From contig JABMRP010000218.1 of assembly GCA_013202535.1 (NCBI GenBank), positions 1 to 5,390 on the forward strand: 5,390 bases of DNA, in the 5' to 3' direction. Below are positions 1 to 5,390 of the stretch, piece after piece (the first letter of the stretch is position 1; each line of letters opens with the position of its first letter). The notes beneath the pieces were generated by a model, which saw nothing but the letters and a program-made list of their open reading frames with translations, made no database searches and was not told the origin of the DNA. The stretch is from Planctomycetota bacterium. GTDB taxonomy: Bacteria > Planctomycetota > Planctomycetia > Pirellulales > Thermoguttaceae. The position numbers and the translations under genes were made by a program.

Positions 1-1069
1 CGATGTCGAAGCGGACCATGCGGGCATTGTCGGCGGCGGCAAAGGCGCTCAAATCGATCGATTCACCGGCGTACGTCGGTGTGCCGTTGGCTTGGGCGAA
101 ATTGAAGTTGCCCAGCGAGGTAAAGGAGCCGTCCGCGGCGCTGGCCACGGAGATCGTCACGTCATGGGCACCGCGGTTGGTGAAGGCGCCCGCCTCGTTG
201 TAGTTCCAGACGTGGAGGCTGTTCAGGTCGTAGATGCCTTCGAGATCATACGTGATCCGCGCCGGCAGCGGGTCGTTGGGTGCTTGGAAGGTGCCCGAGG
301 AGAGCCACATCGTATCTTCGGGAACCGTGCCATGCGTCCCGCCGGTCAACCCGGAGCCGTCCACCGTGAACGCCGCCTGCCGGTTGAAAGGGATGCCGAG
401 CTGCGAGGAATAGTCCCGGATCGACACGCCCGTGATAAGATCCGCCGGCGGGGCATACGCCTCGAACCCGATGTTCGGCCCGTAATAACCGCCATTACCC
501 AACGCAGGGTTGAAGCCAGACGTGCCGCCGACACCCGGAGCCGCAGTCGTGGAAAACCAACCATTGCCGGTACGCGTTCCGAACGTTGCGTCTGCCGTCG
601 GGGCATTTGCGCTGCCGGTGTTCGGGGCCCAAACATCCGTACCCACCGACGCCGTGACAATGTAGTAATCGGCGCCTTGCCGCGTATCCGTCAGCGTGAG
701 TGTTGGGATGCTTGCCCAGGCGTAACCGTTGGCATCCGCGGTCGACCCGGCTGGGATCGTGGCGGCGGCGATTTGCGGGTACTGGCTGGTGCCGGCGTGA
801 TTATAAAGGGCAATGTTATGGTCTACTGCCAACACGCCGCCGGGATTGTCCGGCGACACCCAAAACCCGAGTTGGTTGACCTGCTTCGTTCCAAGGGTAG
901 AAGCATAGAAACCAAACCCGCCTTGAGCGAAAGTATCCGTTCGAGTCGAATCCGGAGCCGTGGGCGGACCCACGAATGCGTCCACCGGCGCGGCCGTCGC
1001 GGTGGAACATACCGCTAACATTGCTACCGTCAACAGGGCCAAGGTTGCAGTAAATCTTCTGGTGTTCAT
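1..1069 (-). CDS. Secreted protein with a discoidin-like domain, probable PEP-CTERM type (C-terminus outside window)
   Basis: An open frame runs on the minus strand from ATG at 1069 to the left edge, giving 356 residues without a stop. The N-terminus is a clear signal peptide: a basic MNTRR start, a hydrophobic core to about residue 20, and an Ala-rich cleavage region near STATAA (22-27). Residues about 47-147 (from DTFAQGGFGFYAS through LGFWV, IPAGST and YYIVTA) resemble the beta-rich N-terminal domain common in PEP-CTERM proteins. Residues about 213-356 (ITYDLEGIYDLNSLHVWNYNE, read as ITYDL then LHVWNYNE, and ending MVRFDI) resemble an F5/8 type C, galactose-binding fold. The composition is rich in Gly, Ala, Thr and Asn with few charges, as expected outside the cytoplasm. 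The usual C-terminal PEP-CTERM anchor would lie beyond the edge, so that sorting class is inferred. The molecular function is unknown; carbohydrate or surface binding is possible. The signal peptide and coding frame are well supported, the domain names less so. Confidence 0.85.
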   Translation of the reverse strand, partial: MNTRRFTATLALLTVAMLAVCSTATAAPVDAFVGPPTAPDSTRTDTFAQGGFGFYASTLGTKQVNQLGFWVSPDNPGGVLAVDHNIALYNHAGTSQYPQIAAATIPAGSTADANGYAWASIPTLTLTDTRQGADYYIVTASVGTDVWAPNTGSANAPTADATFGTRTGNGWFSTTAAPGVGGTSGFNPALGNGGYYGPNIGFEAYAPPADLITGVSIRDYSSQLGIPFNRQAAFTVDGSGLTGGTHGTVPEDTMWLSSGTFQAPNDPLPARITYDLEGIYDLNSLHVWNYNEAGAFTNRGAHDVTISVASAADGSFTSLGNFNFAQANGTPTYAGESIDLSAFAAADNARMVRFDI

Positions 1070-1105
1070 GGCATCCCCAGTGAAGTGTTGTCAAGGCTGC
1101 TTGTA

Positions 1106-1121
1106 CGGCTCGCCCGAGCCG
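1106..1121 (-). other. Small GC-rich hairpin in the leader of the leftward gene
   Basis: CGGCTCG (1106-1112) and CGAGCCG (1115-1121) are perfect inverted arms around two bases, so in practice about 6 bp closed by a 4-base loop. It lies between the predicted transcription start and the start codon at 1069, roughly 37 bases before the ATG. It may stabilise the mRNA or be a protein site. No U-tract follows, so it is not a terminator. Confidence 0.35.
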
Positions 1122-1154
1122 CCGTGCCGACAGGAATCTGCCGACGCATCGTCG

Positions 1155-1183
1155 ATTGAAACACGGGGCCACGGCCGAGTCAA
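1155..1183 (-). promoter_or_regulatory. Sigma70-like promoter for the leftward secreted-protein gene
   Basis: On the minus strand a -35 box TTGACT (1178-1183) and a -10 box TTCAAT (1155-1160) are separated by exactly 17 bases. The boxes match the consensus at 5 of 6 and 4 of 6 positions. Transcription would start near 1148, leaving a leader of about 78 bases before the ATG at 1069. It is the best-scoring pair I found by eye in this intergenic region and faces the right way. Planctomycete promoters are not well characterised, so this is a prediction. Confidence 0.5.
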
Positions 1184-1406
1184 GCGCCAAAAGCAAAACC
1201 CCTCGGATTGATGGGCTGCGCGGGGGGGGAGTCGGGTCACTGGGCAGGAAGAATCATTCCCGTCGTCGGCGACGAGGCGAGCCAGGTTCGGCACCGATCG
1301 TGTTCGCCCGGTCGGGGAGCGGCCGGAAACCCAGCGTCGGGCATTTCGCAAACCGCCCGGCGACGGTATCCTGAGGGGTTGCCGTTTTGCGCTGCGTCGT
1401 CCAACC

Positions 1407-1412
1407 GAGGAG
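1407..1412 (+). promoter_or_regulatory. Shine-Dalgarno site that sets the GTG start of the first M16B gene
   Basis: GAGGAG lies 5 bases before the GTG at 1418. The match and spacing are close to ideal, and M16-like sequence begins directly after this start (SESIRSHTFSNGLVL). This decides for GTG 1418 over the upstream in-frame ATG at 1208. Confidence 0.75.
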
Positions 1413-1417
1413 TCGAG

Positions 1418-2662
1418 GTGAGCGAGTCGATCCGTTCTCATACGTTTTCCAACGGGCTGGTCCTGGTGGCCGAGCCGATGGCCGGCTTGGAGTCGGCCGC
1501 GTTCACCTTCCTGGTACCGGTCGGGTGTGTTTGCGACCCAGCCGACCGTGGGGGGCTGAGCAGCTTCACCTGCGAAATGGCCCTGCGCGGAGCCGGCCCG
1601 CGCGACAGCCACCAATTTGTCCTCGATCTCGACAATCTGGGCGTCGAGCGGGGCGAGTCGGTCTTCGACTCGCACACCAGTTTCAGCGGGGCCACCGTGG
1701 CGGAGAACATGCCGCGGGCCCTGGCCATCGTCACCGACGTTCTGCGCCGGCCCCACTTGCCCGCCGATCAATTGGAAGCCGGCCGGCAGATGATGCTCCA
1801 GGAATGGCGGGCGGTGGCCGACGAACCGTCGCAGCGGGCGATGATCGAGTTGCGCCGCCGCCATTACCCCAAACCTTGGGGACGTCCCTCGCAGGGCGAA
1901 CTCGAAGTGATCGAGTCGGTGGATATCGACGAAATCCGCCGGCATTTCGCCGGAATGTACCGCCCCAACGGCACTATCCTGGGCGTGGCCGGGCGGTTCG
2001 ACTGGGAACAGCTCAAAGACACCGTCGCCGGGCTGATCGACGACTGGCAGCCCAACCAGACCCCCGAAATCGTCGAGCAAGCAGGCGGCTCCCGCTTGGA
2101 ACATTTCCCCCACGATTCCAACCAGACGCAGATCGCCGTGGCCTACCCGAGTGTGCCGTACGGCCACGACGACTACTTTCGCGCCTGGGGCTCCGTCGGC
2201 GTGCTCAGCGGCGGGATGAGCTGCCGGTTCTTCACCGAGATTCGCGAACGCCGCGGTTTGTGTTACTCCGTCGGCGCGACGTACCACAGCTTACGCCATC
2301 GGGGAGGCGTCTTCTGCCATGCGGGCACCAGCGCCGATCGGGCGCAGGAAACGCTCGACGTGATGCTGGCCGAGTTGGCCCGATTGCCTCAGGGGATCGA
2401 AGAACACGAACTGGACCGCCTCAAGGCGCGGATCAAAAGCAGTCTGGTCATGCAGGGCGAGTCGAGTTCGGCCCGCAGCTCGGCGGTGGCCCGCGATTGG
2501 TATCACCTGGGCCATGCCCGAACACTGGAAGAGCTGGGCCGGCTGGTCGACGAACTGACCCGATCGGCCATCAACGACTACGTGGCGGCACATCCGCCCG
2601 GCGATTACACGATCGTCACGCTCGGTCCCCATCCGCTGGAGGTAGACGGTGGAGTTTCGTAA
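1418..2662 (+). CDS. M16B peptidase-like subunit, zinc site lost, Arg/Tyr pair kept
   Basis: The gene encodes 414 residues, the normal size of a single-chain M16B (insulinase/processing-peptidase family) subunit, with two homologous halves. The N-terminal half starts with the family pattern TFSNGLVLVAEP (9-20). Where active members have HxxEH, this protein reads S49-F-T-C52-E53 (in GLSSFTCEMALRG), so both zinc histidines and the catalytic Glu are gone; only E129 of the QEW segment survives at the third-ligand position. The C-terminal half has the signature FFTEIRERRGLCYSV (271-285). R276 and Y283 are 7 residues apart, as in the substrate-binding Arg/Tyr pair of M16 enzymes. It has no signal peptide or membrane segment, so it is probably cytoplasmic. 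Known M16B pairs in Sphingomonas and Thermus, and mitochondrial MPP, join a zinc subunit with a non-zinc subunit. I infer the same here with the next gene, whose start lies inside this one. The natural substrate is unknown. Confidence 0.93.
   Translation: MSESIRSHTFSNGLVLVAEPMAGLESAAFTFLVPVGCVCDPADRGGLSSFTCEMALRGAGPRDSHQFVLDLDNLGVERGESVFDSHTSFSGATVAENMPRALAIVTDVLRRPHLPADQLEAGRQMMLQEWRAVADEPSQRAMIELRRRHYPKPWGRPSQGELEVIESVDIDEIRRHFAGMYRPNGTILGVAGRFDWEQLKDTVAGLIDDWQPNQTPEIVEQAGGSRLEHFPHDSNQTQIAVAYPSVPYGHDDYFRAWGSVGVLSGGMSCRFFTEIRERRGLCYSVGATYHSLRHRGGVFCHAGTSADRAQETLDVMLAELARLPQGIEEHELDRLKARIKSSLVMQGESSSARSSAVARDWYHLGHARTLEELGRLVDELTRSAINDYVAAHPPGDYTIVTLGPHPLEVDGGVS
2638..2643 (+). promoter_or_regulatory. 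Shine-Dalgarno site of the second M16B gene, inside the first gene
   Basis: GGAGGT, a full-strength site, lies 5 bases before the GTG at 2649 and wholly within the coding sequence of the upstream subunit. With the 14-base overlap this allows ribosomes ending at 2662 to reinitiate, which would favour balanced synthesis of the two subunits. Confidence 0.75.
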
Positions 2663-3887
2663 AGCGACGCTGGATAACGGCCTGGAAGTGGTGGCCGAGT
2701 GTAACGATCTGGCTCATTCGGCGGCGGTCGGTTTCTTTGTCCAGACCGGCTCGCGCGACGAGTCGTCGGACACCGCCGGCGTGAGCCATTTCCTGGAGCA
2801 CATGCTCTTTAAGGGCACGCCCCGCCGTACGGCCGACGACGTGAACCGCGAGTTCGACGAAATGGGGGCCCATTACAACGCCTTCACCAGCGAGGAGAAT
2901 ACGGTCTTCTACGCGGCCGTGCTGCCGGAGTTCGTCGATCGGGTGGTGGAACTGCTGGGCGACATCATGCGCCCGTCGCTGCGCCAGGCCGACTTCGAGA
3001 CCGAGAAGCAGGTCATCATCGAAGAGATCCGCATGTACGAAGACCAGCCGCCTTTCGGCGCCGACGATAAGTGCAAGGCGGCCTGTTTTGGCGACCATCC
3101 CTTGGCCCAGAGCGTTTTGGGAACGGTCGGCAGCATCGAGGCGCTTTCGGTCGACGCGATGCGCGGCTACTTCCAGCGACGTTACAGCCCGGGAAATGTT
3201 GTCCTGGCCGCCAGCGGGCGGATCGATTTCGACGCTCTGGTGGATCGCGTACAGCGGTGCTGCGGTCCATGGGAGAGCGGTCCCACGGGACGAATCGTCG
3301 AGCCGGTCGTGGCACAACACGGGTTCCATATTCTTAACAAGGAGGCGGCCGCCCAGCAGTACACCATCGGGCTTACCACCGGACCCTCGGCCACGGACGA
3401 CGATCGCTTTCCGGCCAAACTGGCGGCGACCATTCTCGGCGACGACTCGGGCAGCCGTTTCTACTGGGAACTGATCGATCCGGGTCTGGCCGAACATGCC
3501 TCGCTGGGCCATTACGACTACGAAGGCTGCGGCATGTACATCACCTACCTAAGCTGCGACCCGCCCCACGCGGCCGACAACCTGCAACGCATTTTCGATA
3601 TCTACCGCCAAGTCGAGACCGACGGCGTAACGCCCGCCGAGTTGGCCCAGGCCAAGAGCAAGATCACCTCTCGCGTGGTACTCTCGGGTGAACGGCCGCG
3701 CGGGCGCCTGTTCGCGGTGGGCAGCGATTGGACCCAGCGCCGCCAGTACCGCTCGGTCCGCGACGATCTGGACACGGTGGCGTCCGTCACGCCGGAGCAA
3801 ATCGCCGCCGTGCTGGCCCGGCATCCGCTTTCCCGCGGCACCACGGTCACCGTCGGCCCACTGGTTGAGGTGGCTGAGCCGTCATAA
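2649..3887 (+). CDS. M16B zinc metallopeptidase, catalytic subunit
   Basis: The gene encodes 412 residues from a GTG start. The zinc motif HFLEH is at 47-51 (H47, E50 catalytic, H51), inside GVSHFLEHMLFKGTPRR. The third ligand is E126 of the IIEEIRMYED segment, 74 residues after H51, and E119 seven residues before it matches the conserved auxiliary Glu. This is the HxxEHx74-76E arrangement of the M16 family. The N-terminal NGLEVVAE and the later YSPGNVVLAASG (179-190) are also family-typical. In the C-terminal half the usual RExxGLxY segment reads WELIDPGLAEH (273-283): the Arg and Tyr that bind substrate are missing. The partner gene upstream has them. It has no signal peptide, so cytoplasmic action is likely, probably cleaving peptides or small unfolded proteins as a heterodimer. 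It overlaps the upstream gene by 14 bases and is surely co-transcribed. The family assignment is very sure, the substrate unknown. Confidence 0.95.
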   Translation: MEFRKATLDNGLEVVAECNDLAHSAAVGFFVQTGSRDESSDTAGVSHFLEHMLFKGTPRRTADDVNREFDEMGAHYNAFTSEENTVFYAAVLPEFVDRVVELLGDIMRPSLRQADFETEKQVIIEEIRMYEDQPPFGADDKCKAACFGDHPLAQSVLGTVGSIEALSVDAMRGYFQRRYSPGNVVLAASGRIDFDALVDRVQRCCGPWESGPTGRIVEPVVAQHGFHILNKEAAAQQYTIGLTTGPSATDDDRFPAKLAATILGDDSGSRFYWELIDPGLAEHASLGHYDYEGCGMYITYLSCDPPHAADNLQRIFDIYRQVETDGVTPAELAQAKSKITSRVVLSGERPRGRLFAVGSDWTQRRQYRSVRDDLDTVASVTPEQIAAVLARHPLSRGTTVTVGPLVEVAEPS

Positions 3888-3971
<84 letters not shown>

Positions 3972-4075
3972 CGGTTTCCACGCAGAAGCGTCGTCACGCG
4001 GGTAGCACTTCCGTAACCCCACTGCGGTACTGGTCGTTACCCACCCCATTTTTTCTGGCATTCTTGTCTATTTGC

Positions 4076-4103
4076 TTGCGTTGCCCGGCGTTCCGACTAA
4101 AAT
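4076..4103 (+). promoter_or_regulatory. Weak candidate promoter for the second secreted-protein gene
   Basis: TAAAAT (4098-4103) is a good -10 candidate, 5 of 6 to consensus. The best-placed -35 is TTGCGT (4076-4081), 16 bases upstream, matching only the TTG. It lies in the AT-richest part of the gap and would give a leader of roughly 85 bases. It is plausible but unproven. Confidence 0.3.
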
Positions 4104-4182
4104 CGTCACTAGGTCTGGTAGTTCCGGCGTATTGCGTTCCGGCGGCATTCACCACGATTTCGTTCGACATCTCTGTTCTCAG

Positions 4183-4187
4183 AAGGA
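4183..4187 (+). promoter_or_regulatory. Shine-Dalgarno site for the second secreted-protein gene
   Basis: AAGGA lies 6 bases before the ATG at 4194, and a signal peptide follows directly, which together fix this start. Confidence 0.6.
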
Positions 4188-4193
4188 TCCCAA

Positions 4194-4817
4194 ATGACCA
4201 CGCGAATTTCCCTCGTCATCCTGGCGATTGTTGGCTTGGCTGCCTCGATAGGCGTCGTGCAGTGCCAAGCGGCGGCTTTGTTCAGCGAGGATTTCAGCAA
4301 CGCCGGGGCTCTGCCGGGGCCAAACTTTGAACAGTCGTCGGGGCCCGGCGCTTCCTTCAACGGTTCCAACGCGACCTTCGCGGGCGTCGGCAGCCGCAGC
4401 TATTTGCGGACCATCGACACGGACTACAGCACCACCGACTTCTCCGCATTGACGACGGTCACGATTCCCGGCGGCCAGGGCGGCTATGGACTGGTCTTCT
4501 TCGGCATGGGAACGGGCGAGCCCGACGGCGGTTTCTACGGCGAACCGCGGGTCGGCTCTCACATGTTCATGCGTCCTGGCCCCGACGATTTCGGCGGGGG
4601 TGGCGTGACGATCACGGATAACTCCGCGGAAACTACTTTCCCGGCGGATCTCTCGGGAACCGGCACACACCGGTTGCGGATGGATTGGAATTCAACGACG
4701 CAGCAGATCGGGTTCTCCGTTCAACAGGACTACACGGGTGGACCCTTTGTGGCCAGCAGTACGTTCAGCCCGTTCAACGGCGCGGACAACGGCCTGCACT
4801 TTCTGAAAAACACTTGA
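4194..4817 (+). CDS. Secreted protein, probable PEP-CTERM type, 3' end probably lost to an insertion sequence
   Basis: The frame encodes 207 residues. A signal peptide is clear: MTTR, a hydrophobic core (SLVILAIVGLAASIGVV), then an Ala-rich cleavage region around QCQAAA (24-28). The mature part starts FSEDFS and is rich in Gly, Ser, Thr, Asn and Phe/Tyr, with alternating beta-strand character (YLRTIDTDYSTTDF, HRLRMDWNS, IGFSVQQDY). This resembles the LamG/concanavalin-like secreted proteins of planctomycetes that usually end in a PEP-CTERM anchor. No such tail is present: after NGADNGLHF the protein ends LKNT and a TGA that lie at the edge of a mobile element. I infer that the original gene continued and the last few codons and the stop come from the inserted DNA. 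As it stands the product would be exported but not anchored. It may be a pseudogene. No enzymatic motif is seen. Confidence 0.75.
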   Translation: MTTRISLVILAIVGLAASIGVVQCQAAALFSEDFSNAGALPGPNFEQSSGPGASFNGSNATFAGVGSRSYLRTIDTDYSTTDFSALTTVTIPGGQGGYGLVFFGMGTGEPDGGFYGEPRVGSHMFMRPGPDDFGGGGVTITDNSAETTFPADLSGTGTHRLRMDWNSTTQQIGFSVQQDYTGGPFVASSTFSPFNGADNGLHFLKNT

Positions 4818-4837
4818 AACTGATATTCACGAAAAAA

Positions 4838-4888
4838 GGCTCTTCCGTCATGCTGCGGTTGTCAAACAAGCCGCACAACGGAGGAGCC
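4838..4888 (+). promoter_or_regulatory. RBS-sequestering hairpin in the transposase leader
   Basis: The outer stem pairs 4838-4848 with 4878-4888: 11 pairs, ten Watson-Crick and one T-G. The inner stem pairs 4854-4861 with 4867-4875: 8 pairs with one bulged G at 4870. An asymmetric internal loop separates the two stems and the top loop is TCAAA. The 3' arm contains the Shine-Dalgarno sequence GGAGGAG (4880-4886), so a transcript that includes 4838 onward would hide the ribosome site. Other insertion sequences such as IS10 and IS50 use similar folding to block translation of transposase from read-through mRNA. That role here is inference. Confidence 0.6.
4880..4886 (+). promoter_or_regulatory. 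Shine-Dalgarno site of the transposase
   Basis: GGAGGAG is 6 bases before the ATG at 4893. It is strong in sequence but lies in the 3' arm of the leader hairpin. Confidence 0.7.
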
Positions 4889-4892
4889 AAGG

Positions 4893-5390
4893 ATGGCAAA
4901 TTCGAAATGTCGTTGGGAAGCTCCAAGTCAATGGGACGAGTGGAGCCAGTGGCTCGCCGCGGGATTGCATGCCCGCAATCGTTGGCGACTGCCTGTGCTG
5001 TTGCTGGGCATCTTGTTCGCCAGCGGTCGTCGTACCGTTACCACTTGGCTTCGGGCCGCTGGCGTCAGCGACGACTTTCAAGACTATTATTATCTCCTGG
5101 CGGTGGTCGGACGCAAGACCAATTCGATCGCAACACAATTGGTGCTGTTGATTCTGCGGACCTTGCCGCTGCCCGAGCGCCTGCTGCTGGTGATCGACGA
5201 CTCGCCTACCAAGCGGTATGGGCCAAAAGTCGAAGGGGCGGATGTCCATCACAACCCGACACCGGGCCCGGCCGATCAGCCGTTTCTGTACGGCCATGTT
5301 TGGGTCACGATTTCGTTGGCACTGCGGCATCCGAAGTGGGGAGCGATCGGCCTGCCGCTGCAAGCGATGCTTTATGTTCGCAAGCGAACC
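4893..5390 (+). CDS. Transposase, IS701-like DDE superfamily (N-terminal 166 residues)
   Basis: The frame is open from ATG 4893 to the right edge, exactly 166 codons. The protein begins MANSKCRWEAPSQWDEW and shows features of a group common in planctomycetes: an N-terminal helical part with ASGRRTVTTWLRAAG (43-57), then LPERLLLVIDDSPTKRYG (93-110). There D102 or D103 is the likely first catalytic Asp of the DDE triad. HHNPTPGPADQ (119-129) and LYGHVWV (132-138) follow. The remaining catalytic residues would lie past the edge; such proteins are usually over 400 residues, so about a third is seen. It would catalyse cut-and-paste movement of the element in the cytoplasm. The assignment to the IS701 / DDE_5 group is from memory of the motifs; IS4-related is the alternative. 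Whether it is intact cannot be judged. Confidence 0.88.
   Translation, partial: MANSKCRWEAPSQWDEWSQWLAAGLHARNRWRLPVLLLGILFASGRRTVTTWLRAAGVSDDFQDYYYLLAVVGRKTNSIATQLVLLILRTLPLPERLLLVIDDSPTKRYGPKVEGADVHHNPTPGPADQPFLYGHVWVTISLALRHPKWGAIGLPLQAMLYVRKRT

Larger units (their letters stand above)
1070..1417. other. Divergent intergenic region (348 bases)
   Basis: This gap separates the leftward secreted-protein gene from the rightward peptidase operon. It holds the predicted leftward promoter (1155-1183), the leader hairpin (1106-1121) and the Shine-Dalgarno site of the first peptidase gene (1407-1412). A frame in phase with that gene stays open back to an ATG at 1208. Its translation is low-complexity, Gly/Arg/Ser-rich and unlike M16 proteins, so I treat it as non-coding. 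A short perfect palindrome (TCGTCG G CGACGA, 1263-1275) lies inside it. I found no convincing promoter for the peptidase operon: a TATCCT at 1367-1372 lacks a good -35 box. No tRNA or other RNA gene was recognised. Confidence 0.6.
3972..4193. other. Rest of the intergenic region before the second secreted-protein gene
   Basis: Together with the preceding inverted repeat this makes a 306-base gap. It is less GC-rich than the genes, with a T-run at about 4029-4035 and an AT-richer stretch up to 4110. It contains a weak candidate promoter (4076-4103), a 9-base direct repeat GTTCCGGCG (4121-4129 and 4136-4144) and the ribosome binding site of the next gene. A frame is open across part of it but its translation has no recognisable protein character and it has no good ribosome site. 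Confidence 0.5.
4803..5390 (+). mobile_element. Left part of an insertion sequence (DDE transposase type); left boundary approximate
   Basis: The element is recognised by the transposase gene starting at 4893 and by the abrupt end of the secreted-protein homology near 4802. The terminal inverted repeat probably lies within 4803-4837, an AT-rich stretch unlike its surroundings. The right end and target duplication are outside the window, so the exact boundary cannot be fixed; it could be anywhere from about 4800 to 4820. Confidence 0.6.

Noticed and set aside
92..1018. A long plus-strand open frame (308 codons) opposite the leftward secreted-protein gene
   Set aside because: Its translation is Arg/Gly-rich without domain character, while the minus-strand frame gives a signal peptide and recognisable domains. 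It is an artefact of high GC.
1089..1094. A perfect TTGACA on the minus strand just before the leftward gene
   Set aside because: A -10 box at the right distance would overlap the start codon at 1069 and no TATAAT-like sequence is there. The pair at 1155-1183 fits better.
1208..1417. An N-terminal extension of the first M16B subunit from ATG 1208
   Set aside because: The extra 70 residues are low-complexity and unlike the family, and the GTG at 1418 has an ideal Shine-Dalgarno and begins exactly at the conserved M16 N-terminus.
1091..2287. A 398-codon minus-strand open frame opposite the first M16B gene
   Set aside because: The opposite strand encodes a clear M16 protein. This translation has no family pattern, and such antisense frames are common in GC-rich genes. 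The same applies to minus-strand 2616-3512 opposite the catalytic subunit.
4848..5363. A 171-codon minus-strand open frame opposite the transposase
   Set aside because: The plus strand carries clear transposase motifs; this translation is Gln/Arg-rich with no recognisable features.

Overview
This GC-rich window looks like chromosomal DNA from a planctomycete, probably of the Pirellula/Blastopirellula type. I infer this from three things: secreted proteins of the kind that usually carry a PEP-CTERM sorting tail, a back-to-back pair of M16B metallopeptidase-like genes, and a transposase that resembles ones I recognise from planctomycete genomes. The assignment rests on recall, not on a search.

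Layout. From 1 to 1069 on the minus strand lies the N-terminal 356 residues of a secreted protein whose C-terminus is outside the window. From 1070 to 1417 is a divergent intergenic region with a good sigma70-like promoter for that gene and a small hairpin in its leader. From 1418 to 3887 on the plus strand is a two-gene operon of M16B peptidase-family subunits. The upstream subunit has lost the zinc motif but keeps the C-terminal Arg/Tyr pair. The downstream subunit has HxxEH and the third Glu ligand but has lost the Arg/Tyr pair. Both start at GTG behind strong Shine-Dalgarno sites and they overlap by 14 bases. They therefore look like the two complementary halves of one heterodimeric peptidase, translated in a coupled way. 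From 3888 to 4193 is an intergenic region that opens, right after the peptidase stop codon, with a long near-perfect inverted repeat. From 4194 to 4817 is a second secreted-protein gene, which appears to be cut short at its 3' end by an insertion sequence. From about 4803 to the right edge is the left part of that insertion sequence, including the first 166 codons of a DDE transposase. Its ribosome binding site is buried in a strong hairpin.

How the parts relate. The two peptidase genes form one functional unit. The flanking secreted proteins have no evident link to them beyond proximity. The insertion sequence is an independent mobile element. I see no RNA genes, CRISPR array or clear novel multi-gene system. 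The points most worth a second look are the complementary loss of active-site halves in the M16B pair, the RBS-sequestering hairpin of the transposase, the truncated secreted protein, and the long inverted repeat.
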